Shown one piece after another: positions 33,594 through 41,908 of a DNA stretch of 64,000 nucleotides. The position numbers and the translations under genes were made by a program. This DNA comes from Streptomyces koelreuteriae. GTDB taxonomy: Bacteria; Actinomycetota; Actinomycetes; Streptomycetales; Streptomycetaceae. Numbering within the stretch: position 1 is the first letter of the stretch; every line of letters starts with the position of its first letter. The notes beneath the pieces were generated by a model. That model was not told the DNA's origin, did no database searches, and saw only the letters and a program-made list of their open reading frames with translations. The stretch is taken from assembly GCF_018604545.1 (NCBI RefSeq), contig NZ_CP075896.1:6324001-6388000 (forward strand), in the 5' to 3' direction.

Positions 33594-34802
33594 GTGGACC
33601 GCTGCATCGTCCTGGTGGACGCCGGGTATCTGCTGGGAGCGGCGGCGAGTCTCCTCGCCGGGGAGCCCTCACGATCCCGCATCACCGTCGACCACACGGC
33701 CCTCATCCAGGGGCTGCGCGAACGCGCCGAGTCCGATACGCAGCAGCCCCTGCTGCGCATCTACTGGTTCGACGGCGCCCCCGACCGCGTCCCGCAGCCC
33801 GAACACCGCCGGCTGCGCGTGATGCCCCGGGTCACCGTCCGGCTCGGCGCGCTGACCCGCAGCGACGGCCGCTGGGCGCAGAAGGGCGTGGACGCCGCGA
33901 TGCACGCCGAGCTCACCGAGCTGGCCCGCAACCGCGCCTGCTCCGACATCGTCCTCGTCACCGGCGACGGCGACCTGCTGCCCGGCATGATGGCCGCCAA
34001 GGAGCACGGCGTCGCCGTCCACCTGTGGGCCGTCCAGGCCGCCGACGGCGACTACAACCAGTCCGAGGACCTGGTCGCCGAGGCCGACGAGCGGCGCGTC
34101 CTGGACCGCACGTGGATCACCAAGGCGGTCCGCGCCAAGGAGTACACCGGTGTGTGCGCCCCGCAGCCCGTGCCCCGGCCCGAGATCGCCGCGATCCTCT
34201 CCGCGCCGCTGCCCGAGTCCTCGCTCGCCACGGCCGAGCGGCCCGCCCCGCCGCCCCCGCACCCGGCGGCCGGCCCCGGGCCGAACGGCACCGAGGAGCG
34301 GGTCCCCGCCTCCAAAGGCGTCCCCACGCCCAAAGACCTGGCGGCCCTGCGCGCCCCTGGAACCCAGCCCGCCCAGCCCCCCGCCTCCGCCACCCTTCGC
34401 TGGTCCTCCGACAAGGGCTGGGTCGACCGGCCCACGGCCGAGCCCCCCGAGGCCGCCTCGATGCCGACGCTCGCCCAGCTGACCACGGCCGAGCAGCGGT
34501 GGGCCGACCGCGAGGAGGACATCACCACGGTCGGCGGCGACCCCTACGAGGTGGGGCAGGTCTTCGCGCGGCGCTGGGTTGAGCGCCTCGGCGACCAGAG
34601 CCAGCTGCCGAAACTGTCCGGGATGTACCCGCGCATCCCGCACCGCGTCGACGGGGAGCTGCTGCGCTACGCCGCCCGCTTCGGCCTGCTCGCCCACAAG
34701 GACGACCAGATCGACGAGCGGGACCGTTACGCCATCCGGGCCGGTTTCTGGCGGGAGATCGGCGTGCGCACGGGCGTGGAACACACGCCCGTCGACGACT
34801 GA
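33594..34802 (+). CDS. NYN-domain (PIN-like) putative RNA nuclease
   Basis: 402-residue protein. The N-terminal NYN/PIN-like domain (about 1-165) has the acidic nuclease residues in IVLVDAGYLLG, the GVDAAMHAEL helix and IVLVTGDGDLLPGM. A long Pro/Ala-rich linker (about 200-310) leads to a C-terminal helical domain (about 320-402, DPYEVGQVFARRW), which resembles an OST-HTH/winged type but which I cannot assign firmly. Such proteins are presumed RNA-processing enzymes. GTG 33594 is preferred to GTG 33585 because AGAGGG is better placed. Confidence 0.88.
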   Translation: MDRCIVLVDAGYLLGAAASLLAGEPSRSRITVDHTALIQGLRERAESDTQQPLLRIYWFDGAPDRVPQPEHRRLRVMPRVTVRLGALTRSDGRWAQKGVDAAMHAELTELARNRACSDIVLVTGDGDLLPGMMAAKEHGVAVHLWAVQAADGDYNQSEDLVAEADERRVLDRTWITKAVRAKEYTGVCAPQPVPRPEIAAILSAPLPESSLATAERPAPPPPHPAAGPGPNGTEERVPASKGVPTPKDLAALRAPGTQPAQPPASATLRWSSDKGWVDRPTAEPPEAASMPTLAQLTTAEQRWADREEDITTVGGDPYEVGQVFARRWVERLGDQSQLPKLSGMYPRIPHRVDGELLRYAARFGLLAHKDDQIDERDRYAIRAGFWREIGVRTGVEHTPVDD

Positions 34803-34865
34803 GTCCTCGCGAGCGGATTTCCCGGAATCGACCGACCCGAGAGCCGGCCGGGGTTCCCGACCCCG

Positions 34866-34871
34866 TAGTCT
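34866..34871 (+). promoter_or_regulatory. -10-like box, leaderless ABC-transporter transcript
   Basis: TAGTCT is eight bases before GTG 34880, and there is no ribosome-binding site. Confidence 0.45.
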
Positions 34872-34879
34872 CGTCCCTT

Positions 34880-35899
34880 GTGAGTAAGCGCGCGGCACAG
34901 GCATTTCGGCACGATGGTGACGTCGTGTGCGCGGTCCGCGGGCTGACCAAGACCTATCCGGCGGTCCGGGGCCGGCGCGGCGCGCCGGGAACACCCGAGG
35001 TCCGGGCCACGGACGACGTGACGCTGGACATCCGGCGCGGCGAGATCTTCGGCCTGCTCGGGCCGAACGGCGCCGGCAAGTCCACCCTCGTACGACAGCT
35101 CACCGGGCTGATGCGGCCCGACCGCGGCTGTGTGGAGATCCTCGGGCACGACATCGTGCGCCACCCGGAACGGGCCGCGCGCATCCTCGCCTACCTCGGT
35201 CAGGAGTCGACCGCCCTCGACGAGCTGACCGTGTCGCTCGCCGCCGAGACCACCGGACGGCTGCGCGGCCTGGACGTACGGGCCGCGCGGGCCGAGCGGG
35301 ACGACGTACTCGACGAGCTGGGGCTCTCGGCCCTCGCCGGGCGGCCCCTGAAGAAGCTCTCCGGGGGCCAGCGGCGTCTTGCGTGCTTCGCCGCGGCACT
35401 GGTGGGGGAGCGCTCGCTCCTCGTGCTCGACGAGCCGACCTCCGGCATGGACCCGGTGGCGCGACGGGCCGTGTGGTCCGCCGTCGACCGGCGACGGGCC
35501 GAACGGGGGACGACGGTGCTGCTCGTCACCCACAACGTCATCGAGGCCGAGACCGTGCTGGACCGGGTGGCCGTCCTCGACCGGGGGAAGGTGATCGCCT
35601 GCGACACCCCGGCCGGGCTCAAGGAGCAGGTCGCCGGTGAGGTGCGGGTGGAGCTGGTCTGGCGCGACGCGCCGCCGCTGCACGTCCCGGAGGTCGCCGC
35701 GCTGCGGGACCGCGTCGTGGAGTCGGGCCGCCGCTGGACGCTCCGGCTCGGGCCCGAGGAGGCCCGGGCGGTCGTCGCCACCGTCACCGGCGGGGCCGCC
35801 TTCGCCGCCCTGGACGACTTCACGCTGGCCACGCCCAGCCTGGAGGACGTCTATCTGGCCCTGGGCGGTGCCGTGCAGCAGGGGCTGGTGAAGGCGTGA
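34880..35899 (+). CDS. ABC-2 type transporter, ATP-binding protein
   Basis: 339-residue ATPase. Walker A is GPNGAGKST (61-69), the signature is LSGGQ followed by RRLACF, Walker B is LLVLDEPTSGMDP and the switch His is in VTHNV. A C-terminal domain of about 100 residues is typical of the DrrA/NodI branch that drives ABC-2 exporters. The stop overlaps GTG 35896 of the permease gene. Substrate unknown; lipid, drug or polymer export are all possible. Confidence 0.93.
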   Translation: MSKRAAQAFRHDGDVVCAVRGLTKTYPAVRGRRGAPGTPEVRATDDVTLDIRRGEIFGLLGPNGAGKSTLVRQLTGLMRPDRGCVEILGHDIVRHPERAARILAYLGQESTALDELTVSLAAETTGRLRGLDVRAARAERDDVLDELGLSALAGRPLKKLSGGQRRLACFAAALVGERSLLVLDEPTSGMDPVARRAVWSAVDRRRAERGTTVLLVTHNVIEAETVLDRVAVLDRGKVIACDTPAGLKEQVAGEVRVELVWRDAPPLHVPEVAALRDRVVESGRRWTLRLGPEEARAVVATVTGGAAFAALDDFTLATPSLEDVYLALGGAVQQGLVKA

Positions 35900-36828
35900 G
35901 GAGCACCGGGGCCTTGAGTGCGGGGGGCTTGAGTACACAGGCCGCCGCATACGTACCGAACAGGGCGACTGCCGCAGTGGACCCGAGCGAAGGGGAGCAG
36001 CGCGACGTGAGTGTCGTACCCGCCGATGTCCTGCCGGGCAGTGCCCTGGCCGTGGAGGAGCCCGCCGCGTGCGCGGCCGAGCTCGGGCCCAGGGCGCGGC
36101 TGTGGCCCTCGCTGGCGGCCGTGTACCGGGCGCAGCTGTCCCGGGCGCGGGTCGCGCGGATCCCGCTGCTGTTCGTGGCGACCTTCCAGTCGATCGGCAT
36201 CATGATCCTGATGCGCGGGGTCGTGGACGACGGGGCGGAGGCGCAGGCGGTCGTCGCCGGCTCTTCGGTCCTGGTCGTGGCCTTCGTCGCGCTGAACCTG
36301 CTCGCGCAGTATTTCGGGCAGCTTCGGGCGAGCGGCGGACTCGACCACTACGCGACCCTGCCGGTGCCGCCGGCGGCGGTGGTGCTGGGCGCGGCGGGCG
36401 CGTACGCCTCGTTCACCGTGCCGGGGACCATCGTGACGGCGATCTTCGGCTGCGCGCTGTTCGGGCTGCCGCTGGCCCATCTGTGGGTCCTCCTGGCCGT
36501 GATCCCGCTCGCGGGCGCCGCGCTCGCCGGACTGGGGGCGGCGCTGGGGCTGCTCGCGCCCCGGCCGGAGCTGGCCACGCTGCTCGGGCAGCTGGGCATG
36601 TCGGCGGCGCTGCTGCTGGGCGTGCTGCCGGCGGACCGGATGCCGGAGGTCGTGCGCTTCGCGCGGGATCTGCTGCCGTCGACCTATGGGGTCGAGGCCT
36701 TCGCGCGGACGTTCGAGCCGCATCCCGACTGGGCCTTCGTGCTCGGTGACCTCGCGGTGTGCGGGGTGGTGGGCGTCGTCTCGCTGGCCGTGGCGACCTG
36801 GGCGTACCGCCGGGCGGCCGTCCGGTGA
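35896..36828 (+). CDS. ABC-2 type transporter, permease protein
   Basis: Membrane partner of the preceding ATPase, with six hydrophobic segments (about residues 93-115, 120-145, 160-182, 190-215, 225-245 and 285-305). GTG 35896 overlaps the ATPase stop (GTGA) and gives 310 residues with a long polar N-terminus. GTG 36007, with GGGGAG nine bases upstream, gives 273 residues and is a serious alternative. Family assignment rests on layout and operon position, since ABC-2 permeases have little conserved sequence. Confidence 0.85.
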   Translation: MRSTGALSAGGLSTQAAAYVPNRATAAVDPSEGEQRDVSVVPADVLPGSALAVEEPAACAAELGPRARLWPSLAAVYRAQLSRARVARIPLLFVATFQSIGIMILMRGVVDDGAEAQAVVAGSSVLVVAFVALNLLAQYFGQLRASGGLDHYATLPVPPAAVVLGAAGAYASFTVPGTIVTAIFGCALFGLPLAHLWVLLAVIPLAGAALAGLGAALGLLAPRPELATLLGQLGMSAALLLGVLPADRMPEVVRFARDLLPSTYGVEAFARTFEPHPDWAFVLGDLAVCGVVGVVSLAVATWAYRRAAVR

Positions 36829-36872
36829 GCGCGGAGCGGTCGTCCGGTGACGCGGCGCACAGGCGGGACTGG

Positions 36873-36878
36873 CACGAT
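36873..36878 (+). promoter_or_regulatory. -10-like box, leaderless DUF2567 transcript
   Basis: CACGAT is six bases before GTG 36885, without a ribosome-binding site. It lies just after the ABC permease gene, so the gene may also be cotranscribed with it. Confidence 0.4.
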
Positions 36879-36884
36879 GGCAGG

Positions 36885-37598
36885 GTGACCGCACCACTGA
36901 CTCCGCCACCGCCACCGCATGAACGTTCCGCGCAGGACGCGTGGCAGCCGCCGGCCGCCGGGCCCGGGGCGAACGGGCCCCAGGCTCCCGGGTCTCAGCA
37001 CGCCGAGTACGCCGAGGGCGCCGGGCACGGCTGGTACGGACAGGACGGCCCCGGCATGAAGACCGAAGTACGGGAAGCCGCCGTGATCTCGCTGGCCGTC
37101 GCGCTCGGCGGGGTGCTGCTCGGGGCGCTGTGGTGGTGGCTCGCGCCGCACGTGCCGCTGGTCGGTGACGTGGTGGAGGGCAACTGGGTCGTCTACCTCA
37201 AGGACACCGAGGGCGAGCAGGCCGTCGGGGTCGACGGGACGTTCACGCTGCTCGGGCTGGGCTTCGGGGTCGTCAGCGCGCTGGTCGTCTTCCTGCTGCG
37301 GCGGCGTGGGGGTGTGCCGCTGGTGGTGGGGCTGGCCGTCGGCGGGCTGCTCGGGTCGTTGCTGGCGTGGCGGCTCGGGGTGTGGCTCGGGCCCGCGGAG
37401 GATGTCATCGCGCGGGCGAGGGATGTGGGGCGGGGGGTGACGTTCTCCGCGCCGTTGAAGTTGGGGGCGAAGGGGGCGTTGCTGGCCTGGCCGTTGGCCG
37501 CGCTGGTGTTGCATCTGGGGCTTACGGGGTTGTTCGGGCCTCGGGATCCTGAGCCGGAGTTTCCCGAGGGGGCGTACGAGGCGCCGCCTGCCGCGTAG
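36885..37598 (+). CDS. DUF2567 family membrane protein
   Basis: 237-residue protein with a Pro-rich, disordered N-terminus (1-60), then four membrane segments (about 66-88, 116-136, 142-164, 188-208). The loop between the first two carries PLVGDVVEGNWVVYLKDTEGEQAVGVDGTF, typical of the actinobacterial DUF2567 family. No function is known. GTG 36885 is preferred; GTG 36825 overlaps the permease stop and would add 20 residues. The last third of the gene has lower third-position GC (many TTG and GGG codons) than its surroundings. Confidence 0.8.
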   Translation: MTAPLTPPPPPHERSAQDAWQPPAAGPGANGPQAPGSQHAEYAEGAGHGWYGQDGPGMKTEVREAAVISLAVALGGVLLGALWWWLAPHVPLVGDVVEGNWVVYLKDTEGEQAVGVDGTFTLLGLGFGVVSALVVFLLRRRGGVPLVVGLAVGGLLGSLLAWRLGVWLGPAEDVIARARDVGRGVTFSAPLKLGAKGALLAWPLAALVLHLGLTGLFGPRDPEPEFPEGAYEAPPAA

Positions 37599-37622
37599 GT
37601 GCTCGGCGTCGGGGCTGGGGCG

Positions 37623-37735
37623 CGGGTGGGTCCGCAGCCCGGCGGAGCGGGGCGCCGTCTGCGCCCACCCGTGCCGCCCCTAGCGGCACGCATGCCCGCA
37701 GCTGGGGCAGGAGGCTCGACTGCCCGCAGGCTCTA
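37623..37735. repeat. Intergenic repeat element with nested hairpins
   Basis: The gap between the convergent DUF2567 and YbaK genes holds CGGGTGGG/CCCACCCG arms (37623-37630 with 37664-37671), then GTGCCGC/GCGGCAC (37671-37677 with 37683-37689), then two copies of TGCCCGCAG. The core GCCGCCCC(T)AGCGGCACG plus TGCCCGCAG (37673-37701) matches 60384-60411 almost exactly. I believe this is a dispersed Streptomyces repeat. It may also serve as a two-way terminator. Confidence 0.65.
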
Positions 37736-38236
37736 GGCCCGGCTGACCGGTGCCAGGACCGCCTCCGTCAGTGTGGCCAGGGACTCCGGTGACAGCTCCA
37801 CCTCCAGCCCCCTCCTCCCCGCCGAGACGCAGATCGTCGGGTGGGTCGAGGCCGACGCGTCGAGGACCGTGGGGAGTTTCTTGCGCTGGCCCAAGGGGGA
37901 GATGCCGCCGCGGACGTAGCCCGTGGTGCGTTCGGCCAGGGTCGGGTCGGCCATCGTGGCGCGTTTGCCGCCGACCGCTGCCGCCAGGGACTTGAGGTCC
38001 AGTTGGCCCGCGACCGGGACCACGGCGACCGTCAGGGTGCCGTCGACGTCCGCCACCAGGGTCTTGAAGACCCGGTCGGGTGAGACGCCCATCGCCTCGG
38101 CCGCCTCCTCGCCGTAGGACGGGTGGGCGGGGTCGTGGTCGTAGGAGTGGACGGTGAAGTCCACGCCCGCCGTCGTGAGGGCGACCGTCGCGGGCGTGCC
38201 GCCCTGCTGCTGTTGCTTCTTCGACTTCTTCGCCAT
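37733..38236 (-). CDS. ybaK: YbaK/EbsC-type Cys-tRNA(Pro) deacylase
   Basis: 167-residue stand-alone editing protein that removes cysteine wrongly attached to tRNA-Pro. The catalytic lysine is expected in RVFKTLVADV, and the family motif TGYVRGGISPLGQRKKLPTVLD is complete. The N-terminus is a Lys/Gln run (KKSKKQQQQ) likely to touch RNA. ATG 38236 is 11 bases from the next gene on the same strand, so the two are probably cotranscribed. Confidence 0.93.
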   Translation of the reverse strand: MAKKSKKQQQQGGTPATVALTTAGVDFTVHSYDHDPAHPSYGEEAAEAMGVSPDRVFKTLVADVDGTLTVAVVPVAGQLDLKSLAAAVGGKRATMADPTLAERTTGYVRGGISPLGQRKKLPTVLDASASTHPTICVSAGRRGLEVELSPESLATLTEAVLAPVSRA

Positions 38237-38247
38237 GCCGGTCCGCT

Positions 38248-38988
38248 TCAGTTGAGGCTCATCGGGCCGCGCGTCAGTTCCGACGCCGGCAACGACGGCA
38301 GATTACGGATGATGGCCGTCTCCGAGCGAAGGAGTTTCAGCTCGTCGCGCAGGCGGGACGCCGTGTCGGGGGCCTGGAGCAGGCGCTGCTTGGACGGGGT
38401 GTCCAGCATCATCGCCGCCGCCACCAGATACGACACCACGCCCGGCTCGTCGGGCAGCTCCGCACCGGTCGCCAGGGAGCGTTCCCGCGCGCCGGCCAGC
38501 CGCTTCTGGTACTGGCGGAAGGACCGCAGCACTCCTTCGGCCAGCGGCGCGGCCTCGTCGCCGGGATCCTCGGGCAGCGTCTCCAGTTCGGCCGTCAGAA
38601 AGGGGCCGGAGGCGTCGACGGACAGCAGCCGCACCCGGGAGGTGCCGGTCGCCAGCACCTCGAAGGAGCCGTCGGTCCGCTCCCGGATCGTCGCCGCGTC
38701 CGCCACACAGCCCACCTTGTGGAACGCCCTGACCGGGTCCGCGCCGAAACCGGCCAGCGGGCCCTTGTCGGGCAGCGCCGTCGGGTCGGGCATGCCGGGC
38801 TCGCTCGGGGCCACCTCGTGGCCGTCGCGGATCGCCACGACGGCGAACCGGCGCGGCTCGTCCTCCGGGGTCTTCAGCAGCTCGCGCATCATGGCGCGAT
38901 ACCGCTCCTCGAAGACGTTGAGCGGGAGCACGAGCCCCGGGAACAGGACCGAGTTCAGGGGGAAGAGGGGGAGCCGGACGGTGGTCAC
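38248..38988 (-). CDS. Lon N-terminal substrate-binding domain protein
   Basis: 246-residue protein made of the LON_substr_bdg (PUA-like) domain without the Lon ATPase or protease. It opens with RLPLFPLNSVLFPGLVLPLNVFEERYR, the hallmark of the domain, and continues with a helical bundle from about residue 150. Such free-standing proteins are common in actinobacteria and cyanobacteria; their role is unknown. GTG 38988 is used. Neighbours ybaK (11 bases downstream) and the 39000 gene (11 bases upstream) suggest an operon. Confidence 0.9.
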   Translation of the reverse strand: MTTVRLPLFPLNSVLFPGLVLPLNVFEERYRAMMRELLKTPEDEPRRFAVVAIRDGHEVAPSEPGMPDPTALPDKGPLAGFGADPVRAFHKVGCVADAATIRERTDGSFEVLATGTSRVRLLSVDASGPFLTAELETLPEDPGDEAAPLAEGVLRSFRQYQKRLAGARERSLATGAELPDEPGVVSYLVAAAMMLDTPSKQRLLQAPDTASRLRDELKLLRSETAIIRNLPSLPASELTRGPMSLN

Positions 38989-38999
38989 GACGCAAAAGC

Positions 39000-40031
39000 C
39001 TAATGGTCGCCGGAGCGGACTCGTCCGCCCCGGTCACTCCGTGGATGCCAGGAGGGCCGGCCCGCCGCCCCGGCCCGGATGTCGTCGCGTACCCGCAGGA
39101 AGTGTCCGAGCGGGTCGTCCGACACCTGGTCCCAGGGGAAGGAGGTGGCGTACGGGCCGTTCAGCCGCAGTTGCTCGGCCGCGTCCGGCCGGCGCTCCAG
39201 GCACACCAGGACGAAGATCAGCATGTTCCGCATCCGGGCGGGCCAGGGGTCGGCCGCCGGCAGCAGCGGGGACAGCGCGATCGCGCGGTCGGCGGCGGCG
39301 TCCAGCCGCGCGCGGGGCACCTCGGGTCCGCAGCCGTCGGTCAGATAGCCGAAGGCCGCCCGCAGCGGGAGCGCCTGGGCGAGCGCGTCGGCGGGGGCGT
39401 CCTGCGCGGCCCGGTCGGCGAAGTCGAAGCACTCCTGGTGCGAACCGTGCCAGAAGGCGGCCAGATAGCGCAGGGCCGCCACATGGCAGCCGTAGTGGTG
39501 CGGGGCACGGCGTACGGCCGCCGCCCACAGCTCCTCGAAGTACTTGTGCCCGGCCTGCGCGCCCCGTGCGTGGTCGAGCGCGAGCCGCCACGGCACCGGG
39601 TCCCGCGTCTCGCCCCGGGCCGCGGCCGTGAGCAGCGGGCTCACCTCGCGCAGCAGCTCGGCGCGGGCCGGGGAGAGCCAGGCGCGGTCCACCGCGAGCT
39701 GGGCCCCGACCAGCAGCGCGTCGGGGTCGTGCGGGGCGGTGGCGAGCCAGGCGTCCAGCCATTCGGGGCGGGAGCGGGCGAAGGCGGCCAGCCGGGTCAC
39801 GTACCGGTCGCGTCGCTCCCACTCGGCCGCCGCGCGGGTGGCCTGGAGCAGCCCGGCGGCCGGTCCGTGGTCGCCGCGGGCGGCGGCGACCAGGGCCGGA
39901 CTCAGCCGGGCGTCGGGCGCGTCGAGCAGCACCTCGTCGTCGGCGCTCGGTCTGCCGACGGGGTGGGGGGCGGTCCTTGTCATCCGGCTCGCGCGGATGA
40001 ACGGGAGCTGCAGAGCCATGGTGTCGACCAT
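39000..40031 (-). CDS. Hypothetical helical-repeat protein
   Basis: I cannot name this family. The 343-residue protein is soluble and almost all helical, with repeated Ala/Leu/Arg-rich helices and patterns such as YFEELWAAAVRRAPHHYGCHVAALRYLAAFWHG that resemble TPR-like alpha solenoids. The start is uncertain: ATG 40031, 40019 and 39983 are all in frame without good ribosome-binding sites. Codon composition becomes typical from about 40031, so that start is used; the frame to 40142 looks non-coding. It probably heads a transcript with the Lon-N-like and ybaK genes. Confidence 0.75.
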   Translation of the reverse strand: MVDTMALQLPFIRASRMTRTAPHPVGRPSADDEVLLDAPDARLSPALVAAARGDHGPAAGLLQATRAAAEWERRDRYVTRLAAFARSRPEWLDAWLATAPHDPDALLVGAQLAVDRAWLSPARAELLREVSPLLTAAARGETRDPVPWRLALDHARGAQAGHKYFEELWAAAVRRAPHHYGCHVAALRYLAAFWHGSHQECFDFADRAAQDAPADALAQALPLRAAFGYLTDGCGPEVPRARLDAAADRAIALSPLLPAADPWPARMRNMLIFVLVCLERRPDAAEQLRLNGPYATSFPWDQVSDDPLGHFLRVRDDIRAGAAGRPSWHPRSDRGGRVRSGDH

Positions 40032-40152
40032 TGAAAGACCGCTGGTCACAGCGGCGCCAGATGGTTCGGTGAACTCGCCGAAAGTTGTACGCCCGATGGT
40101 CAAGAGAAGGTAAAGGTGTGACAGTTCAACAACATGGGTCACACCGGCACCA

Positions 40153-41730
40153 TCAGTTGCGCCGCAGCAGCCGTGTGGCCCCCGCCGCCACCGTCGTCGC
40201 CAGGATCCAGCCCAGCAGGATCATCGCCGTCGCCAGCCACTGCCAGCCCCCGCGCAACTGCCAGAACCCCACCTGGCCCAGGTCGATGACCGGCAGCAGC
40301 AGATCGAGCGTGAAGAGCGTGGGACTCCACTCCGGATGCTCGCCCCGCTTCAGCGGCGGATGGCCGGCCTGCGCGAAGGCGAACGAGCCCGCCGCCCACA
40401 GCACCGCCATCCATACGGCGGCCCGGCCCGGCCGGTACCCGTAGGCGACCGTCCAGTCCTGCACATAGCCCCACAGCTTGGCCGCCGGCGGCAGGCTCTC
40501 GCGGTGCCGGCGCTGCTTGGCGAGCAGCACCTCACGGGCCTCCTGGTCCTCCCCGCCGGCCCGCAGCACGGACGCGAGACGCTCGTACGGCTCCGGGTTG
40601 TACTCGGCGGTCGCCGCCGCCACCCACTCCAGCCGCTCGGCCGGTGGGAACGGGCCGCGCGGCACGAGATTCTCGTAGGCGAAGCCGCCCATGTGCAGCC
40701 GCCCGGGGCCCGGCCAGGCGTCCGCCCGGTCCATCAGGTTGATGATCTTCGCCCCGGACAGCACCACCCGCCCGCGCGCCGGATGCTCCCCGAGGAAGCG
40801 CAGCTCGGGCGTCTGCACCCGGCGCAGCGACAGCTCCTGGTCCTCGCCGAGGGCGAACCGGGCCCGCTCGAAGTCGACGGCGTCGCCGAACCGCCCGTCG
40901 TCCAGCCGGATCCCGCCCTCGCACTCGAACCGCTGGATCCGGGTGCCGCGCGCCGGGGTCATCCCGCTCATCGCCTGGGCGCCGACCCCCGCCGGGGTCA
41001 GATACAGACTGCGCTCGACGGTCAGCTGCGGGGCGTTCAGCGCGAGCCGCTCGTAGGGGTTGACCAGCCGCGCGCCGCGCAGGCTCAGCGAGACGCCGAC
41101 GGTGGCGGCGCGCAGGCTCAGCTCGCCGTGCGACTCCAGCAGCTCGGCCTGTAAGTCCTGGCCGACGGTCAGGCCGTCCGCGGCGATCGACCGGCCGCTG
41201 CGGTCCCGGTGCACGATCGACTGGTTGAGCATCAGATCCGTGCCGATCTGCGCGTCCGTGATCCGGATGCCGCGGTGGAACCGGCAGCGCGGCAGATGCA
41301 GATCGCCCTCGGTGTGCACCCTGGCCGCCTCCAGGCGCGGCACCGAGCAGTCCACCATCCGCAGGGTCGTGAAGCGGGCCTCCGGCAGCAGCACGTCCTG
41401 CTCGAACCGGCACTGGCGCATCTCCACGTACGGCACCACCGTGCCCCCCGCGAGATCCAGCGAGCCGCTGATGCGTATGCCGGCCAGCTTCAGCGCCGAC
41501 ACCCGGCCGGCCAGGGCGGGCGGGCCGTCGAGAAGCAGCCAGCAGACGATCCGGGCCCGCACGGTCCGCTCCTCGCCCCACGGGCTGCCGCCGTGCGGAT
41601 CGTCCACCAGCGGATCGCCGCTGCTCAGGTCGTAGACGCTGCCGTTGCGGAAGGCCTGCCACATGCCGGCCTCGGCCGCGGTCAGGTCCTCGGGCACATC
41701 CCCGGCACGCATGCCGGCCCCCTCGGTCAC
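40153..41730 (-). CDS. Membrane-anchored beta-helix-like protein (often called membrane-associated oxidoreductase)
   Basis: 525-residue protein. The middle part (about 60-350) has irregular repeats with alternating hydrophobic and polar residues (for example RISGSLDLAGG, GDLHLPRCRF and VSLSLRGARL), as in pentapeptide or beta-helix folds. Two membrane helices lie near the C-terminus (about 440-462 and 495-517). Streptomyces homologues carry the label oxidoreductase, but I see no cofactor-binding motif to support it. GTG 41730 has GGAAGG seven bases upstream; the frame extends to 41778. It is divergent from hisD. Confidence 0.75.
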   Translation of the reverse strand: MTEGAGMRAGDVPEDLTAAEAGMWQAFRNGSVYDLSSGDPLVDDPHGGSPWGEERTVRARIVCWLLLDGPPALAGRVSALKLAGIRISGSLDLAGGTVVPYVEMRQCRFEQDVLLPEARFTTLRMVDCSVPRLEAARVHTEGDLHLPRCRFHRGIRITDAQIGTDLMLNQSIVHRDRSGRSIAADGLTVGQDLQAELLESHGELSLRAATVGVSLSLRGARLVNPYERLALNAPQLTVERSLYLTPAGVGAQAMSGMTPARGTRIQRFECEGGIRLDDGRFGDAVDFERARFALGEDQELSLRRVQTPELRFLGEHPARGRVVLSGAKIINLMDRADAWPGPGRLHMGGFAYENLVPRGPFPPAERLEWVAAATAEYNPEPYERLASVLRAGGEDQEAREVLLAKQRRHRESLPPAAKLWGYVQDWTVAYGYRPGRAAVWMAVLWAAGSFAFAQAGHPPLKRGEHPEWSPTLFTLDLLLPVIDLGQVGFWQLRGGWQWLATAMILLGWILATTVAAGATRLLRRN

Positions 41731-41850
41731 GCTCTTCCCTTCCTCCCCGGGTACTCGCGGGTTGGTTTCTTCGTACAACAGTTCATGCCCGCTGAGTGAC
41801 GCACCGAACGCGAAAAGTGAAGGGGATCGTCCGGCTTCCCGCGCCGTTCT

Positions 41851-41867
41851 GTATCAGCCATTGATAC
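41851..41867. promoter_or_regulatory. Possible operator upstream of hisD
   Basis: GTATCA (41851-41856) and TGATAC (41862-41867) form a perfect six-base inverted repeat with a five-base spacer, 41 bases before the hisD start in the divergent gap. It looks like a dimeric repressor or activator site; the regulator is unknown. Confidence 0.45.
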
Positions 41868-41895
41868 GCGCGGACGACGCCTCACCCAGGTCTGA

Positions 41896-41901
41896 GAGAA
41901 T
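41896..41901 (+). promoter_or_regulatory. -10-like box, leaderless hisD transcript
   Basis: GAGAAT is seven bases before GTG 41909. No strong ribosome-binding site is present, so the his mRNA may begin at the start codon. Confidence 0.4.
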
Positions 41902-41908
41902 TGAGCAC

